Assembly (NCBI GenBank): GCA_009777475.1
Contig: WRLU01000005.1
Location: forward strand, 1 to 64,000
Reading direction: 5' to 3'
Source of the DNA: Oscillospiraceae bacterium
GTDB lineage: Bacteria > Bacillota > Clostridia > Oscillospirales > UBA929
DNA: 64,000 bases
Part shown: one piece after another, positions 16,774-27,009 of the stretch
Layout of the letters: each line of letters starts with the position of its first letter
Position numbering within the stretch: position 1 is the first letter of the stretch
Position numbers and translations under genes: made by a program
The notes under the pieces: generated by a model
Told to the model about the DNA's origin: nothing
The model's database searches: none
What the model saw: the letters and a program-made list of their open reading frames with translations, nothing else

Positions 16774-17595
16774 ATGGAATTAAACACACAGAAGGTTGAT
16801 CCCCATGATTTTATGAAGCTAGTCAATTACATGAGAGACAATTACGGCATCAACCTTGAGCAGAAGCTTACCTTGGTGGAGGGTCGTCTTTGGAATACAA
16901 TCAAGAAAAAAGGGTTCAATTCTCTCAATGAGTATTTTGATTTTGTTGTTAATGACAGAACCCAGAAGGAAGCCCGGACACTGCTGACCCGGCTGACAAC
17001 TAACTATACATATTTCATGCGGGAGGACCAGCACTATTCGTTTTTAGTCAATACCGCCTTGCCATCTCTTTTGCCCGTTCTCTCTGCAAAAGACCTGCGT
17101 ATTTGGAGTGCCGGATGCTCCTCGGGTGAAGAACCCTATACCACCGCGATGGTTTTAGATGATTATTTCGGAGCATCAAAGCACCACTGGGACCGTAAGG
17201 TGCTGGCAACTGATATTTCCCCTCAGGTTTTGGAGATGGCGGATGAAGCTGTGTATCCCGAGGAACGTTTGAAAAATCTGCCTTCCGCATGGAAAACAAA
17301 ATACTTTAACTCCGAGCCGGGAAACCAATTCCGCGTCAAGGATTCCCTGAAAACCGAGGTTATATTCCGCACATTCAACCTGATGGATGCATTTCCGTTT
17401 AAAAAACCGTTTCACGTTATATTCTGCCGCAATGTTATGATTTATTTTGAAAAAGCTACGCGTGATGCCTTGATAGAAAGGTTTTACGATGCACTGGTCC
17501 CGGGCGGGTACCTTTTTATAGGCCTTTCGGAAACCGTTGACAAGCAAAACTCAAGGTTTACTTTTGTAAGACCGTCCATTTATCTCAAGGTTTAA
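16774..17595 (+). CDS. cheR: Chemotaxis protein methyltransferase CheR
   Basis: TTNYTYFMREDQHYSFL, IWSAGCSSGEEPYTTAMVL, FHVIFCRNVMIYFE. Confidence 0.95.
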   Translation: MELNTQKVDPHDFMKLVNYMRDNYGINLEQKLTLVEGRLWNTIKKKGFNSLNEYFDFVVNDRTQKEARTLLTRLTTNYTYFMREDQHYSFLVNTALPSLLPVLSAKDLRIWSAGCSSGEEPYTTAMVLDDYFGASKHHWDRKVLATDISPQVLEMADEAVYPEERLKNLPSAWKTKYFNSEPGNQFRVKDSLKTEVIFRTFNLMDAFPFKKPFHVIFCRNVMIYFEKATRDALIERFYDALVPGGYLFIGLSETVDKQNSRFTFVRPSIYLKV

Positions 17596-17622
17596 CTTTC
17601 TCCGGGAAAGGGATGACTGTTT

Positions 17623-18627
17623 TTGAAAAAACAAATACGTGTTTTGGTCGTGGACGATTCTCTCCTTTTTAGAGGTATGCTTAAAAAGGGGCTGGCACGC
17701 AATTCCGACATTGATGTTGTCGGGGAGGCGTCCGATCCTTACGAAGCGCGGGATAAAATCCTGTCACTTGAGCCTGACGTGATGACCCTTGATATCGAAA
17801 TGCCCCATATGGACGGTGTGGAATTTTTGAAGATACTCCTGCCTCAATGGGAAATTCCGGTGATTGTGTCCTCTAGCCTTGAAAATGCCGAGAATAACGC
17901 GCGGAGAGCTGGTGCCGCCGACTTTCTTCTCAAGCCTGACAGGCGCAGGCAAACCGCGATTGATGAATATATGAACGAAATGGCGCGTAAAATCCGTAAA
18001 GCCTATGGTGAAAGACTTGTTAACGATGCGCAAATGACAGTAGCGGATAATCAGGTCATAGCATTAGGGGCATCCACTGGAGGGACAGAGGCCACCAAAA
18101 AAATCATAAGGGAATTGCCTCCTGATACACCTGGAATGGTGGTAGTGCAGCATATGCCGCCTAACTTTACCCAGATGTACGCAGAGGGAATGAACCGCGA
18201 TTGCCGGATGACGGTTATTGAGGCGACAAACGGTGCGGTCATAAAGAGAGGGCAGGTGCTTATCGCGCCCGGAGGGGATAAGCACATGGAGGTTAAAAAG
18301 TCAGGACACCATTACTGCGTGTATCTCAGGGATGGGGAGAAGGTATCGGGTCATTCCCCGAGTGTTGATGTACTGTTCTATTCAATGTCACGCATTTTAC
18401 CGGGAAAAACATCAATGGGTATTTTATTAACGGGAATGGGAGGCGATGGAGCCAAAGGGCTTCTTGCCATGCGCCAAAGCGGTTCGCACACCATCGGGCA
18501 GGACGAAAAAACCTCAGTGGTGTATGGGATGCCTAAGGAAGCCTTTGACATTGGTGCGGTAACGCGCCAGGTGCCATTGGGATCAATTGCGGGCATGATT
18601 ACCCAGTACTTCAAAAAAATGCGCTAG
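17623..18627 (+). CDS. cheB: Protein-glutamate methylesterase CheB
   Basis: Receiver domain VLVVDDSLLFRGML...LDIEMPHMDGVEFL and C-terminal GASTGGTEA, VVVQHMPPNFT, GILLTGMGGDGA. Confidence 0.95.
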   Translation: MKKQIRVLVVDDSLLFRGMLKKGLARNSDIDVVGEASDPYEARDKILSLEPDVMTLDIEMPHMDGVEFLKILLPQWEIPVIVSSSLENAENNARRAGAADFLLKPDRRRQTAIDEYMNEMARKIRKAYGERLVNDAQMTVADNQVIALGASTGGTEATKKIIRELPPDTPGMVVVQHMPPNFTQMYAEGMNRDCRMTVIEATNGAVIKRGQVLIAPGGDKHMEVKKSGHHYCVYLRDGEKVSGHSPSVDVLFYSMSRILPGKTSMGILLTGMGGDGAKGLLAMRQSGSHTIGQDEKTSVVYGMPKEAFDIGAVTRQVPLGSIAGMITQYFKKMR

Positions 18628-18684
18628 CATCGTCCGGGGACCGCCGTCATTTTTGAGTTCCGGCTGGAAAGGTGGGGTTAGTCA

Positions 18685-19161
18685 ATGGAATATGTAGTTG
18701 GAATCGGTGCGTATGCCGTTGCCGGGGACCCCGAGGACATCATAAAGACCTTTGCCCTTTCTACTTGCGTGGGCCTGGTTTGCTACAGTATGCGTAAAAG
18801 AGTAATGGGAATGGCACATATTCAGCTACCGAGTGCGCGGGCAATGCACCAGGGGGATAAGCCAAGCCGCTTTGCCGACATAGCTCCCGGTTTTTTGGTC
18901 AAAGAGATGATGGAAAAGCACAGTCTGACAAAAAGAGAGATACTGGTCAGCCTTTACGGCGGGGTTGATGCCAAAATGAACGATTGTTTCAGAATCGGGG
19001 AAAAAAATCTGACGGCAGTAAAGCTTGCATTGAAAAATTTAGGAATGAGGTATAACGAGGTTGACACCGGAGGTCAGGAGAGCCGGACGCTGATTGCCTA
19101 TAATGCGACCGGTATTGTCGAAGTAGTTAAGCGTCCCATGAAATTCAGAGGTGTTCCGTAA
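18685..19161 (+). CDS. cheD: Chemoreceptor glutamine deamidase CheD
   Basis: STCVGLVCYSMRKRVMGMAHIQLPS, LYGGVDAKMNDCFRIGEKNLTAVKLALKNLGM, ESRTLIAYNATGIVEV. Confidence 0.9.
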   Translation: MEYVVGIGAYAVAGDPEDIIKTFALSTCVGLVCYSMRKRVMGMAHIQLPSARAMHQGDKPSRFADIAPGFLVKEMMEKHSLTKREILVSLYGGVDAKMNDCFRIGEKNLTAVKLALKNLGMRYNEVDTGGQESRTLIAYNATGIVEVVKRPMKFRGVP

Positions 19162-19324
19162 GTCCGGGGTGAAAATTGGCAAACAGTAATCAAGCCCCTG
19201 ATTGGGACATACTAATAGTCTATAGGCTACATAAAGAGCTCTTGCTGCAACGGTTGATTCGGCAAAATTTTTCTGCAAAACATTTAATAGGACGATTTTC
19301 TTGTAATTAGTTTGATTTTTATTG

Positions 19325-19353
19325 TTGACGTCCAGGTCACGATGTGTTACACT
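19325..19353 (+). promoter_or_regulatory. Sigma-A-type promoter of the main flagellar operon
   Basis: TTGACG - 17 bp - TACACT, 41 bp upstream of the SLT gene. Confidence 0.6.
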
Positions 19354-19394
19354 CATGGTGATATTGTGCTGGGGAGTGAACAGGAGGGGTGCCA

Positions 19395-20234
19395 ATGGCA
19401 TACGTGCTAAATACTCAAAACGCACAGGCGGGTTCCGGATTAGCCCGGATTCAGCAGAGAATTAACGAAATTGATGCACGGATTTCCGATATCAGTTACA
19501 AAACCGGGATACCGTTCAGTGAATACCTGAATGTGGCATCAAGCAGGAAGCCTGCACCCGCAGTCAAGGACGAGCTTCGGACAGGCTGGACGTTTGACGG
19601 TGACAGCTATGAGTATAAGGATGGTACTGACGAGGCGGCTGACAATGCCGGAGGGGTAGAGGGTCAGGTGAGTCGTGAAAAAACTGCCGCAGAGCCTGTT
19701 TCTTCCGAGCCGGTCGAGCAGATAAGCAATCCGGAAAGTATTTACAAGAGGCAAACTGTGGAAACAGATTCCGCCTCCGTCCCATTGCAAAAGCTTCCGG
19801 CGGGCCAGTATGACGGCTTGCTTGAAGAAATCTCAGATCAGTACGGTGTAGATTCCCGCTTAATCAGGGCGATCTGCTATGTAGAGAGCAATTTCCGCCA
19901 TGATGCCGTTTCGTCTGCGGGTGCCATTGGGCTTATGCAGCTCATGCCTGCGACGGCAAAGGCCCTGGGAGTGACTAATGCCTACGATCCGCAGCAAAAC
20001 ATTGACGGAGGAGTACGCTACATAAAAGCACAGCTTGAGAGGTTTGACGGTGATGTACGGAAGGCTGTTGCGGCCTATAACTGTGGACCCGGCAGGGTAG
20101 CGGAGCTTACTGATCTTACGGTTTCATCGCAGCTGAGCCGATTGCCCAAGGAAACCCAAAATTACCTTGTGAAGATTGAGTCGCTTCTGCGTTCCGCCGG
20201 TGCCGGGGAATTGTTTGACGGCGGTCTCGGATAA
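19395..20234 (+). CDS. Lytic transglycosylase (SLT domain)
   Basis: YGVDSRLIRAICYVESNFRHDAVSSAGAIGLMQLMPATAKALGV...DGGVRYIKAQLERF...AVAAYNCGPGRV. Confidence 0.9.
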   Translation: MAYVLNTQNAQAGSGLARIQQRINEIDARISDISYKTGIPFSEYLNVASSRKPAPAVKDELRTGWTFDGDSYEYKDGTDEAADNAGGVEGQVSREKTAAEPVSSEPVEQISNPESIYKRQTVETDSASVPLQKLPAGQYDGLLEEISDQYGVDSRLIRAICYVESNFRHDAVSSAGAIGLMQLMPATAKALGVTNAYDPQQNIDGGVRYIKAQLERFDGDVRKAVAAYNCGPGRVAELTDLTVSSQLSRLPKETQNYLVKIESLLRSAGAGELFDGGLG

Positions 20235-20256
20235 TTGATGTTAGGAGTGAAGGGCT

Positions 20257-20673
20257 ATGTTCAGTAAAATGTTCAATCAGGTAAACCTAATACAAAAGGG
20301 TATGGATGCCAGCTGGTTGAGGCATGAGGTTATTTCCCATAACCTTGCCAATGCCGATACCCCCGGTTACAAAACCCAGCACGTATCCTTTGAAGGTGCC
20401 CTTAAACAGGCTATGGAGAAAACAGCACCGGAGTTTATTTGGGCAACACAGAATGGGCATTTTGAAATCGCGTCCACTGACCCATCGGCGGTTGAGCCCG
20501 AGGTGGTTACCGAAAGACACCATACCATGCGCATGGACGGAAACAACGTGGATGCAGACAGAGAAATGACCAATATGGCCGCCAATACTATTACATACAA
20601 TGCCCTGACTGGGCAGATGACATCCGAATTCAGCCGTTTGAGAATGGCGATCAAGGGAGATGGCGGCAGATAG
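20257..20673 (+). CDS. flgB: Flagellar basal-body rod protein FlgB
   Basis: WLRHEVISHNLANADTPGYKTQHVSFE; VDADREMTNMAANTITYNALTGQM. Confidence 0.93.
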   Translation: MFSKMFNQVNLIQKGMDASWLRHEVISHNLANADTPGYKTQHVSFEGALKQAMEKTAPEFIWATQNGHFEIASTDPSAVEPEVVTERHHTMRMDGNNVDADREMTNMAANTITYNALTGQMTSEFSRLRMAIKGDGGR

Positions 20674-20713
20674 TAGGCGGCTCATAATATATTATGATGA
20701 AGGAGAGATTTAA

Positions 20714-21160
20714 GTGGGTTTTTTCAAAAGCATGGATTTGAGCGCATCGGCATTGTCCGCCCAGCGGTTCCGCATGGATGTAATCAGCCAGAATGTAGCC
20801 AATGAAGATACCACACGGACTGCTAATGGAGAACCGTACCGGAGGAGGGTTGTGGTCTTTGAAGAGAAAAATCAGCAGATTATGTTTTCGGACTGGCTGG
20901 CGAGGTTCAAAAGCACCTCCTCCCTCGAAAGCGGCAATGGGGTGAGAGCTGTCAGAGTCGAAGAAGACATGACCAGCGACTTCAAGATGGTCTATGATCC
21001 TGAGCATCCAGATGCCGGTGATGATGGTTATGTTCGCTACCCAAATGTTGACAGAGAACGGGAGCTTACAGATATGATGGCGGCAGTTCGTTCCTACGAG
21101 GCAAATGTCACTGCTTTGAATAATTTCAAAAATATTGCAATGAAGGCACTTGAAATCTAA
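20714..21160 (+). CDS. flgC: Flagellar basal-body rod protein FlgC (GTG start)
   Basis: ASALSAQRFRMDVISQNVANEDTTRT, YVRYPNVDRERELTDMMAAVRSYEANVTALNNFKNIAMKALEI. Confidence 0.93.
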   Translation: MGFFKSMDLSASALSAQRFRMDVISQNVANEDTTRTANGEPYRRRVVVFEEKNQQIMFSDWLARFKSTSSLESGNGVRAVRVEEDMTSDFKMVYDPEHPDAGDDGYVRYPNVDRERELTDMMAAVRSYEANVTALNNFKNIAMKALEI

Positions 21161-21202
21161 CTCACGCCGGTTTTCTAAATATCTGAAAAAGGAGCAATAA
21201 AC

Positions 21203-21523
21203 ATGAATATCGACCTTATCAGCAACCCAGCCTATCTGCCAGCACTCACAACACAGGGGCAGGTGCTGACCCCTCTTGCCGAGGTTGCAGGAACCGGTGC
21301 ACCGGCTTCGTTCGGGGATATGCTGGAGCAGGCAATTGCCAGCACTGTTTCCAGTGACGCAGAGCATAAAGTTTTAACCACAGAGTTGCTGACCGGGGAG
21401 GATGCTGATTTGCACACTATTACCGCTTCGGCTCAGAAGGCTGATCTTATGCTCAACCTGACCGTTCAGATCCGCAACAAAATGGTAGAGGCGTATCAGG
21501 AGGTTATGCGCATGCAAATTTGA
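21203..21523 (+). CDS. fliE: Flagellar hook-basal body protein FliE
   Basis: Size, position, C-terminal LMLNLTVQIRNKMVEAYQEVMRMQI. Confidence 0.88.
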   Translation: MNIDLISNPAYLPALTTQGQVLTPLAEVAGTGAPASFGDMLEQAIASTVSSDAEHKVLTTELLTGEDADLHTITASAQKADLMLNLTVQIRNKMVEAYQEVMRMQI

Positions 21524-21596
21524 CGGGGCATCGTTATATCAAAAAGCAGATTGCGTAGGCACTGCCTACAGTTTTTTAGAATGAGGGTGAGACCGT

Positions 21597-23258
21597 TTGA
21601 AGGTTATACAAGGATTTTTTGAAAAGGTTCGCAGATCCGTTCTGGATATGTGGGCAAAGATTGATGGCCGTGACCGATTCCGCTATTTAGTGATTGCTGG
21701 GATTGCCCTGGTGCTGATTATAGGCTCGGTGCTTATGCTCAACTCCGGGAAGTACACTGTGTTAGCCAGCAAGCTTGATGTCGAGTCGTTAGCGCAGCAT
21801 ACTACTGTGCTGGATGAAAATCGCATCAGGTACAAATTATCGGATAATGGCACCATTATGGTCAATAAGGCTGATCACCCAAAGGCCAACGGTGTTCTTG
21901 TTCAGTCGGAAAATATTGATATGGACGAAATGAAAAACGAAGGCGTGGAGTATTCCATCTATCAGTTGGGTGTCGGCATTATGAACACCGAGGGTGACAA
22001 GAGGTTTTTTGAGCAGAGGCAGACAGAGGCAAATCTGCGGGATATTCTTATGACATTCAAGAGTGTAAAGAATGCCAAGGTTGCCCTTACATTTCCTGAC
22101 AATAAGAAGGCTGTGTATGCCGATGATTTCAAAGATCCCACGGCTTCTGTAACGCTATGGTTTGAGGCGGATGCCGATAAGAGTGATCCGGTTGTACTCA
22201 GTGTTGTTGATTTAATCAGCAAGGCCGCAGATATTAAGCCCGAAAACATATCTATTGTTGACGAGAATATGCGGAAGCTCAATGAGTGGAAGGAAGAGGA
22301 CAACGATGACACGGCAGAACACCTTAACTTCCGTTATGACTTTGAACGCCGCTACGAAAAAGAAATGGCAGATTCTATTATTCGTCTTCTCAGCCCGGTA
22401 GTAGGTTCAGAAAGGGTAACCGCTTTTGTAAAAGCCGAGCTTGATTGGGATGACAAAGAAACGGAAGGGCTTACCTTTATGCCGGTGGTTGATGATGAGG
22501 GTATTCCCCGCTCGATGAATAGGGTTAACGAGGAGGCTCTGGGTAGCGGAAATCCACAAGGGGCACCGGGCGTGGATGAAAATGCCGGCGGCGATGTTTA
22601 CGATGAGGAGGAAACAAATCCCGAGTCATATTATAAGAATGTTTCGGAAACTATTAACTATGAGGTCAGCCAGCTTGCCGAGAAAATTACACAGCAAAAG
22701 GGCAAGCTAGTGAATATCACGGCGGCTGTTAGCGTTGACCAAAATGTTTTCAACCCGGACATACCCGGAAATGAGGGGGCCGCAGATGACCCGATTAACA
22801 ACGAGGATGTAATCCGGAGGATTGTGGGCGGGAGCCTTGGGCTGACCCCGGCACAATACGCTAACAATGTTCAGGTTACAATTTCCCCATTTAGAGGCTT
22901 AGAGGAAGAGAGAAACGCGCTGGATGCTTACAACAGCACTCTCCGGCGGTCGGAATTGTTCAGCCTGTTGCAAAACATTCTGCTCTATCTTTTGGTTGCG
23001 GCCTGCATCATTCTCCTGGGGTGGAGGACCCTGGCTCTTTTCAGGCCCCCGCCGATCGAAATTCCGGAGGAAGCCGTTGCTATGGGGGATTTTGCCGAGT
23101 ACGAAGAATTGGTGGATCTATCCACCCAAAGTGCGGAGCTGGAGTTAACCAAATCGCCTTCTCGCGAGCGCGTGGAGGAGTTTATCAACAGCAATCCCGA
23201 GGCGGTTGCCGGAATGTTGCGCAACTGGCTTAGCGAAGAAGGGGAATTCGGCTGGTAA
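21597..23258 (+). CDS. fliF: Flagellar M-ring protein FliF (TTG start)
   Basis: NMDMDEMKNEGVEYSIYQLGV-type region, YEKEMADSIIRLLSPVVGSERVTAFVKAELDWD, two TM helices. Confidence 0.93.
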   Translation: MKVIQGFFEKVRRSVLDMWAKIDGRDRFRYLVIAGIALVLIIGSVLMLNSGKYTVLASKLDVESLAQHTTVLDENRIRYKLSDNGTIMVNKADHPKANGVLVQSENIDMDEMKNEGVEYSIYQLGVGIMNTEGDKRFFEQRQTEANLRDILMTFKSVKNAKVALTFPDNKKAVYADDFKDPTASVTLWFEADADKSDPVVLSVVDLISKAADIKPENISIVDENMRKLNEWKEEDNDDTAEHLNFRYDFERRYEKEMADSIIRLLSPVVGSERVTAFVKAELDWDDKETEGLTFMPVVDDEGIPRSMNRVNEEALGSGNPQGAPGVDENAGGDVYDEEETNPESYYKNVSETINYEVSQLAEKITQQKGKLVNITAAVSVDQNVFNPDIPGNEGAADDPINNEDVIRRIVGGSLGLTPAQYANNVQVTISPFRGLEEERNALDAYNSTLRRSELFSLLQNILLYLLVAACIILLGWRTLALFRPPPIEIPEEAVAMGDFAEYEELVDLSTQSAELELTKSPSRERVEEFINSNPEAVAGMLRNWLSEEGEFGW

Positions 23259-23318
23259 GCGGGAATTTCAAAACACTCTGACAATCGCTTAGACTGACTT
23301 GGAAATAGAGGTGTTACA

Positions 23319-24326
23319 ATGGCGGAGAGAGAATTGACCGGACGGGAAAAGGCTGCAGTCTTGCTGATTTCATTGGGCAAGGAGCATTCCTCCAAGATAT
23401 TTCGTCATCTTAAGGACGATGAAATAGAGCAAATCACCCTCGACATCACCAACATGAGCAGGGTGGATGCCGATACCAAGGACGAGATTATTCAGGAATT
23501 TTATGAGGAGTGCCTGACCCAGAATTATATTCTGGAGGGTGGCATAGATTATGCTCGGGATCTTTTAGAGAGCTCTATCGGCTCCCAGAGGGCATATGAC
23601 CTTATCAACCGACTGACATCCTCGTTGCAAGTGCGTCCTTTTGACTTTGCCCGGAAGGCCGACCCGAATCAGATTTTCACATTTGTGCAAAACGAGCATC
23701 CCCAGACTATTGCCCTTATCTTGTCCTACCTTCAGCCAAATATGGCGGCTGATGTTTTGGCCAAGCTAGAGCCGAGCAAGCAGGCGCAGGTTGTGGCGCG
23801 TATCTCTAACATGGATCGCACCAGCCCGGAATATGTGCGCGAGGTTGAGCGGGTGCTTGACCGCAAAATTTCCAGTATGGGCATGGATGACTTTGCCGCA
23901 ATCGGCGGTATCGAAACCATTGTTGACATTTTGAATGCCACAGACAGAAGCACAGAACGCCGTGTGCTTGAGGAGCTTGAAATTGACAATGCAGAACTGG
24001 TTGACGAAATCCGCAGGAAAATGTTTGTTTTCGAGGATATTGTCAAGTTGGACAAGAGGGCTATTCAGCGTGTGTTGCGTGACGTTGAAAACGCTGACCT
24101 TACCGTTGCCCTTAAAAACGCTACCGAGGAGCTTAAAAACCTTATATTTGCCAATATGTCCAAGCGTTTGGTGGAAATGATAGGTGAGGACATGGAGTAT
24201 ATGGGGCCTGTCCGGCTCCGTGACGTGGAGGAAGCCCAGCAGAAGATTGTTAATGTTATCCGCAAGCTGCAGGATGCTGGTGAGATTGTTGTCTCCCGCG
24301 GATCGGAGGATGAGATGATTGTCTAA
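23319..24326 (+). CDS. fliG: Flagellar motor switch protein FliG
   Basis: LTGREKAAVLLISLGKEHSSKIFRHL, NEHPQTIALILSYL, MFVFEDIVKLDKRAIQRVLRDVE. Confidence 0.97.
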   Translation: MAERELTGREKAAVLLISLGKEHSSKIFRHLKDDEIEQITLDITNMSRVDADTKDEIIQEFYEECLTQNYILEGGIDYARDLLESSIGSQRAYDLINRLTSSLQVRPFDFARKADPNQIFTFVQNEHPQTIALILSYLQPNMAADVLAKLEPSKQAQVVARISNMDRTSPEYVREVERVLDRKISSMGMDDFAAIGGIETIVDILNATDRSTERRVLEELEIDNAELVDEIRRKMFVFEDIVKLDKRAIQRVLRDVENADLTVALKNATEELKNLIFANMSKRLVEMIGEDMEYMGPVRLRDVEEAQQKIVNVIRKLQDAGEIVVSRGSEDEMIV

Positions 24327-25146
24327 GGTCATCAAAGCGGGCTTTGCTCGTGTGCTTCCGCAAGAGGAGGGCAAGCTTATCCCGATCACTCCCGAGCCTG
24401 AGCCTGAAGTGCTCGTCTCTGAACCAGGTGCGCCTGATCCAAGGGAGCTGCTTGAAAGAGAGCTTGACCGGAAGAGGGCTGAGATGCAGGAGGCTTATGA
24501 CGAGCTTTTGAATACAGCGCAGAACGAGGCCTCCATGATTATTGCGGATTCGCGCAAGGTCGCGAATGAGGTTATCCAGCAGGCCCAGGAGCAATCTGAA
24601 GCAGAAGCCCAAAGAATAAGAGAAGGGGCACACGATGAAGGATATAAAGCCGGATTTTCAGAAGGATTCCAGGAGGGCTTTGAAGCCGCCAAGAATCAGT
24701 TGCACGATACACTGGAAAATGGGCAGAAGGAAGCTGACCGGATTATCCTGGAAGCGTATGAGCATCGCGATAGGTTGAGCCATGAGTTTGAGCCTAAAAT
24801 TTACAGAATGTCACTTGATATTGCGAGAAAAATTTTAGGCTATGAGCTTAACCAAAACGACAAGGCGTTCCTTGCGATAGTGAAAGAGGCTCTTTCGACC
24901 CTCCGGAATGAAACCCGGGTTGCGCTTTTGGTCAGCAAAGAAGACTTTGCCAAGGTATTTGACTCTAAAAAAAGCATCGCCGTGCCAACATCCAGCGGAC
25001 GGATAACCGCTGATATCCGGGTTGACCCCATCGCCGAGCCGGGGGATTGCATGGTTGAGGCCGAAAACGGTTCAATGGATATATCAATTCCGGCACAGCT
25101 TGACCAAATTGCCATAGCACTTGGACAGGAACCGGAAGATGTCTGA
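24319..25146 (+). CDS. fliH: Flagellar assembly protein FliH (TTG start, overlaps fliG)
   Basis: Coiled coil with AHDEGYKAGFSEGFQEGFEAA, FliH/HrpE C-terminal pattern, between fliG and fliI. Confidence 0.88.
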   Translation: MSKVIKAGFARVLPQEEGKLIPITPEPEPEVLVSEPGAPDPRELLERELDRKRAEMQEAYDELLNTAQNEASMIIADSRKVANEVIQQAQEQSEAEAQRIREGAHDEGYKAGFSEGFQEGFEAAKNQLHDTLENGQKEADRIILEAYEHRDRLSHEFEPKIYRMSLDIARKILGYELNQNDKAFLAIVKEALSTLRNETRVALLVSKEDFAKVFDSKKSIAVPTSSGRITADIRVDPIAEPGDCMVEAENGSMDISIPAQLDQIAIALGQEPEDV

Positions 25147-25163
25147 AAGACAGGAGCGGGCGT

Positions 25164-26474
25164 ATGATTGATTTTAACCATGCCAGCACACTGATTCGGC
25201 AGTGCAACTCCTTCAAGTATTCAGGGAGGGTGCAGATGATTACCGGCTTGACCGTAGAGGCTGACGGTCCGGCTGTTCAGATTGGCGAAATGTGCAGGAT
25301 TTACACTCTTTCACGTGACAGCTATATGCCTGCAGAAGTAGTCGGATTCAAAGACAAGCGGATCCTGCTGATGCCCTACGGCGATTTAACCGGAGTAGGG
25401 CCCGGGAGCCAGGTTGTATCCACTAACCGCACACTTAGGGTTATGGTAGGCGACTGCCTCAGGGGTCGTATAATTGATGGCTTAGGGAATCCTATTGATG
25501 AAGGTCCGCCCATTTCGGCAGGGGACTCTTATCCGTTGGAAAATGCTCCGCCGAACCCTCTTACACGCCCTATTATTGATGAAATTATGCCCTTGGGGGT
25601 ACGTGCAATTGATGGGCTTCTGACTTGCGGGAGAGGGCAGCGTGTAGGAATTTTCGCAGGCTCCGGCGTTGGTAAGAGTACCCTGCTGGGCATGATTGCC
25701 CGCAACGCCAAAAGTGACATAAATGTTATTACTCTAATAGGCGAACGCGGTCGTGAGGTCAACAGCTTTTTACAGAACGATCTTGGCAAGGAAGGTCTGC
25801 AACGTTCGGTTGTTGTCGTTGCTTCCAGTGACCAGCCTGCATTGGTTCGCGTTAAAAGTGCCCAGGTTGCAACCAGTATCGCAGAATTTTTCCGGGACAG
25901 CGGTCTGAATGTCCTTTTGATGATGGACAGCTTGACCAGGTACGCCATGGCACAGAGGGAGGTAGGTATGGCTGTAGGTGAGCCTCCTGTATCACGGGGG
26001 TATACGCCGTCTGTTTATACCATGATGCCAAAGCTTCTGGAGCGTGCCGGAACCTCTCCAAAGGGTTCTATTACAGGGCTGTATACCGTTTTGGTGGAGG
26101 GGGACGATCTAAACGAGCCAATCACCGATACGGCACGAAGCATCTTAGATGGTCACATTGTTTTGTCAAGGCAATTGGCTAACCGCAATCACTATCCCGC
26201 CATTGATGTACTTGCCAGCGTTTCCCGGCTGATGCCCGAAATAGTCACTAAAGAGCATTATCAAAAATCGGGCAAAATCAAAGGAATGATGGCTGTGCAT
26301 AAGGATTCTCAGGATTTGATTAACATCGGTGCCTATAAATCAGGCTCCAATCCGGAGATTGATTCCTCTATCGCCCTGAACAAGCCCCTTGAAAAGTTTT
26401 TACAGCAGGAGGTCGGCGACCAAACCCCATTTGACGAGACGCTGAACGGCTTGTTTTCGCTTATCAAAAATTAG
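25164..26474 (+). CDS. fliI: Flagellum-specific ATP synthase FliI
   Basis: GIFAGSGVGKSTLLGMIAR, LIGERGREVNSFLQ, VLLMMDSLTRYAMAQREVGMAVGEPPVSRGYTPSVYTMMPKLLERAG. Confidence 0.97.
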   Translation: MIDFNHASTLIRQCNSFKYSGRVQMITGLTVEADGPAVQIGEMCRIYTLSRDSYMPAEVVGFKDKRILLMPYGDLTGVGPGSQVVSTNRTLRVMVGDCLRGRIIDGLGNPIDEGPPISAGDSYPLENAPPNPLTRPIIDEIMPLGVRAIDGLLTCGRGQRVGIFAGSGVGKSTLLGMIARNAKSDINVITLIGERGREVNSFLQNDLGKEGLQRSVVVVASSDQPALVRVKSAQVATSIAEFFRDSGLNVLLMMDSLTRYAMAQREVGMAVGEPPVSRGYTPSVYTMMPKLLERAGTSPKGSITGLYTVLVEGDDLNEPITDTARSILDGHIVLSRQLANRNHYPAIDVLASVSRLMPEIVTKEHYQKSGKIKGMMAVHKDSQDLINIGAYKSGSNPEIDSSIALNKPLEKFLQQEVGDQTPFDETLNGLFSLIKN

Positions 26475-26512
26475 ATGGGATTTGGATTTAACCGTTGCCG
26501 GAGGTGTTGTGT

Positions 26513-26968
26513 GTGAAAAAGTTTAAGTTTACCCTCCAGGCATTGCTCAATGTTAAGCTTGCTATGGAAAAAAAGCACATGGGAGAATTGAGCGAATGCA
26601 ACGCCCGGTTATGGGAGTTTGAGCGTGTTCAGCAGGAAAATTTCCGGAGGCAGCGTGACCACGAGGAGCATTATGCCCTGCTTCTAAGGGAAGGGCGGTT
26701 GCCGGTAGCCGAAATGGCATTGTGGAGAGGCGCGTTTTTGGCGTTGAGAGATCAGATTGTTGAGCAGAAGGGCATCATTGAGCAGGCTCAGGCAGAAAAG
26801 GCTCGTATCCAGAAGGTTTTGCTTGGTGTAATGCGCGAGAGGAAGACGTTAGAATCGTTGATGGAAAAACAATTAGCGGAACACAAGGCACTTCAAAAAA
26901 TTGAGGATGCGGTCGCAATGGATGAGTTTTTAAGCCACCAAATATATAAGAACACGGCACAAGGCTGA
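26513..26968 (+). CDS. fliJ: Flagellar export chaperone-like FliJ (GTG start)
   Basis: KKFKFTLQALLNVKLAMEKKHMGELSE; short coiled coil immediately after fliI; GGAGGTG RBS. Confidence 0.8.
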   Translation: MKKFKFTLQALLNVKLAMEKKHMGELSECNARLWEFERVQQENFRRQRDHEEHYALLLREGRLPVAEMALWRGAFLALRDQIVEQKGIIEQAQAEKARIQKVLLGVMRERKTLESLMEKQLAEHKALQKIEDAVAMDEFLSHQIYKNTAQG

Positions 26969-27009
26969 TTTTTGAACAGACTAAGCTTTGAAGAAGGAGG
27001 TTGATTCGA

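Noticed and set aside
20651-21367. 238-aa minus-strand ORF across flgC/fliE
   Set aside because: Cuts across two convincing flagellar genes; no RBS or domain.
23732-24389. Minus-strand ORFs of 107 and 207 aa inside fliG
   Set aside because: Shadow ORFs opposite a well-conserved gene; no homology signal.
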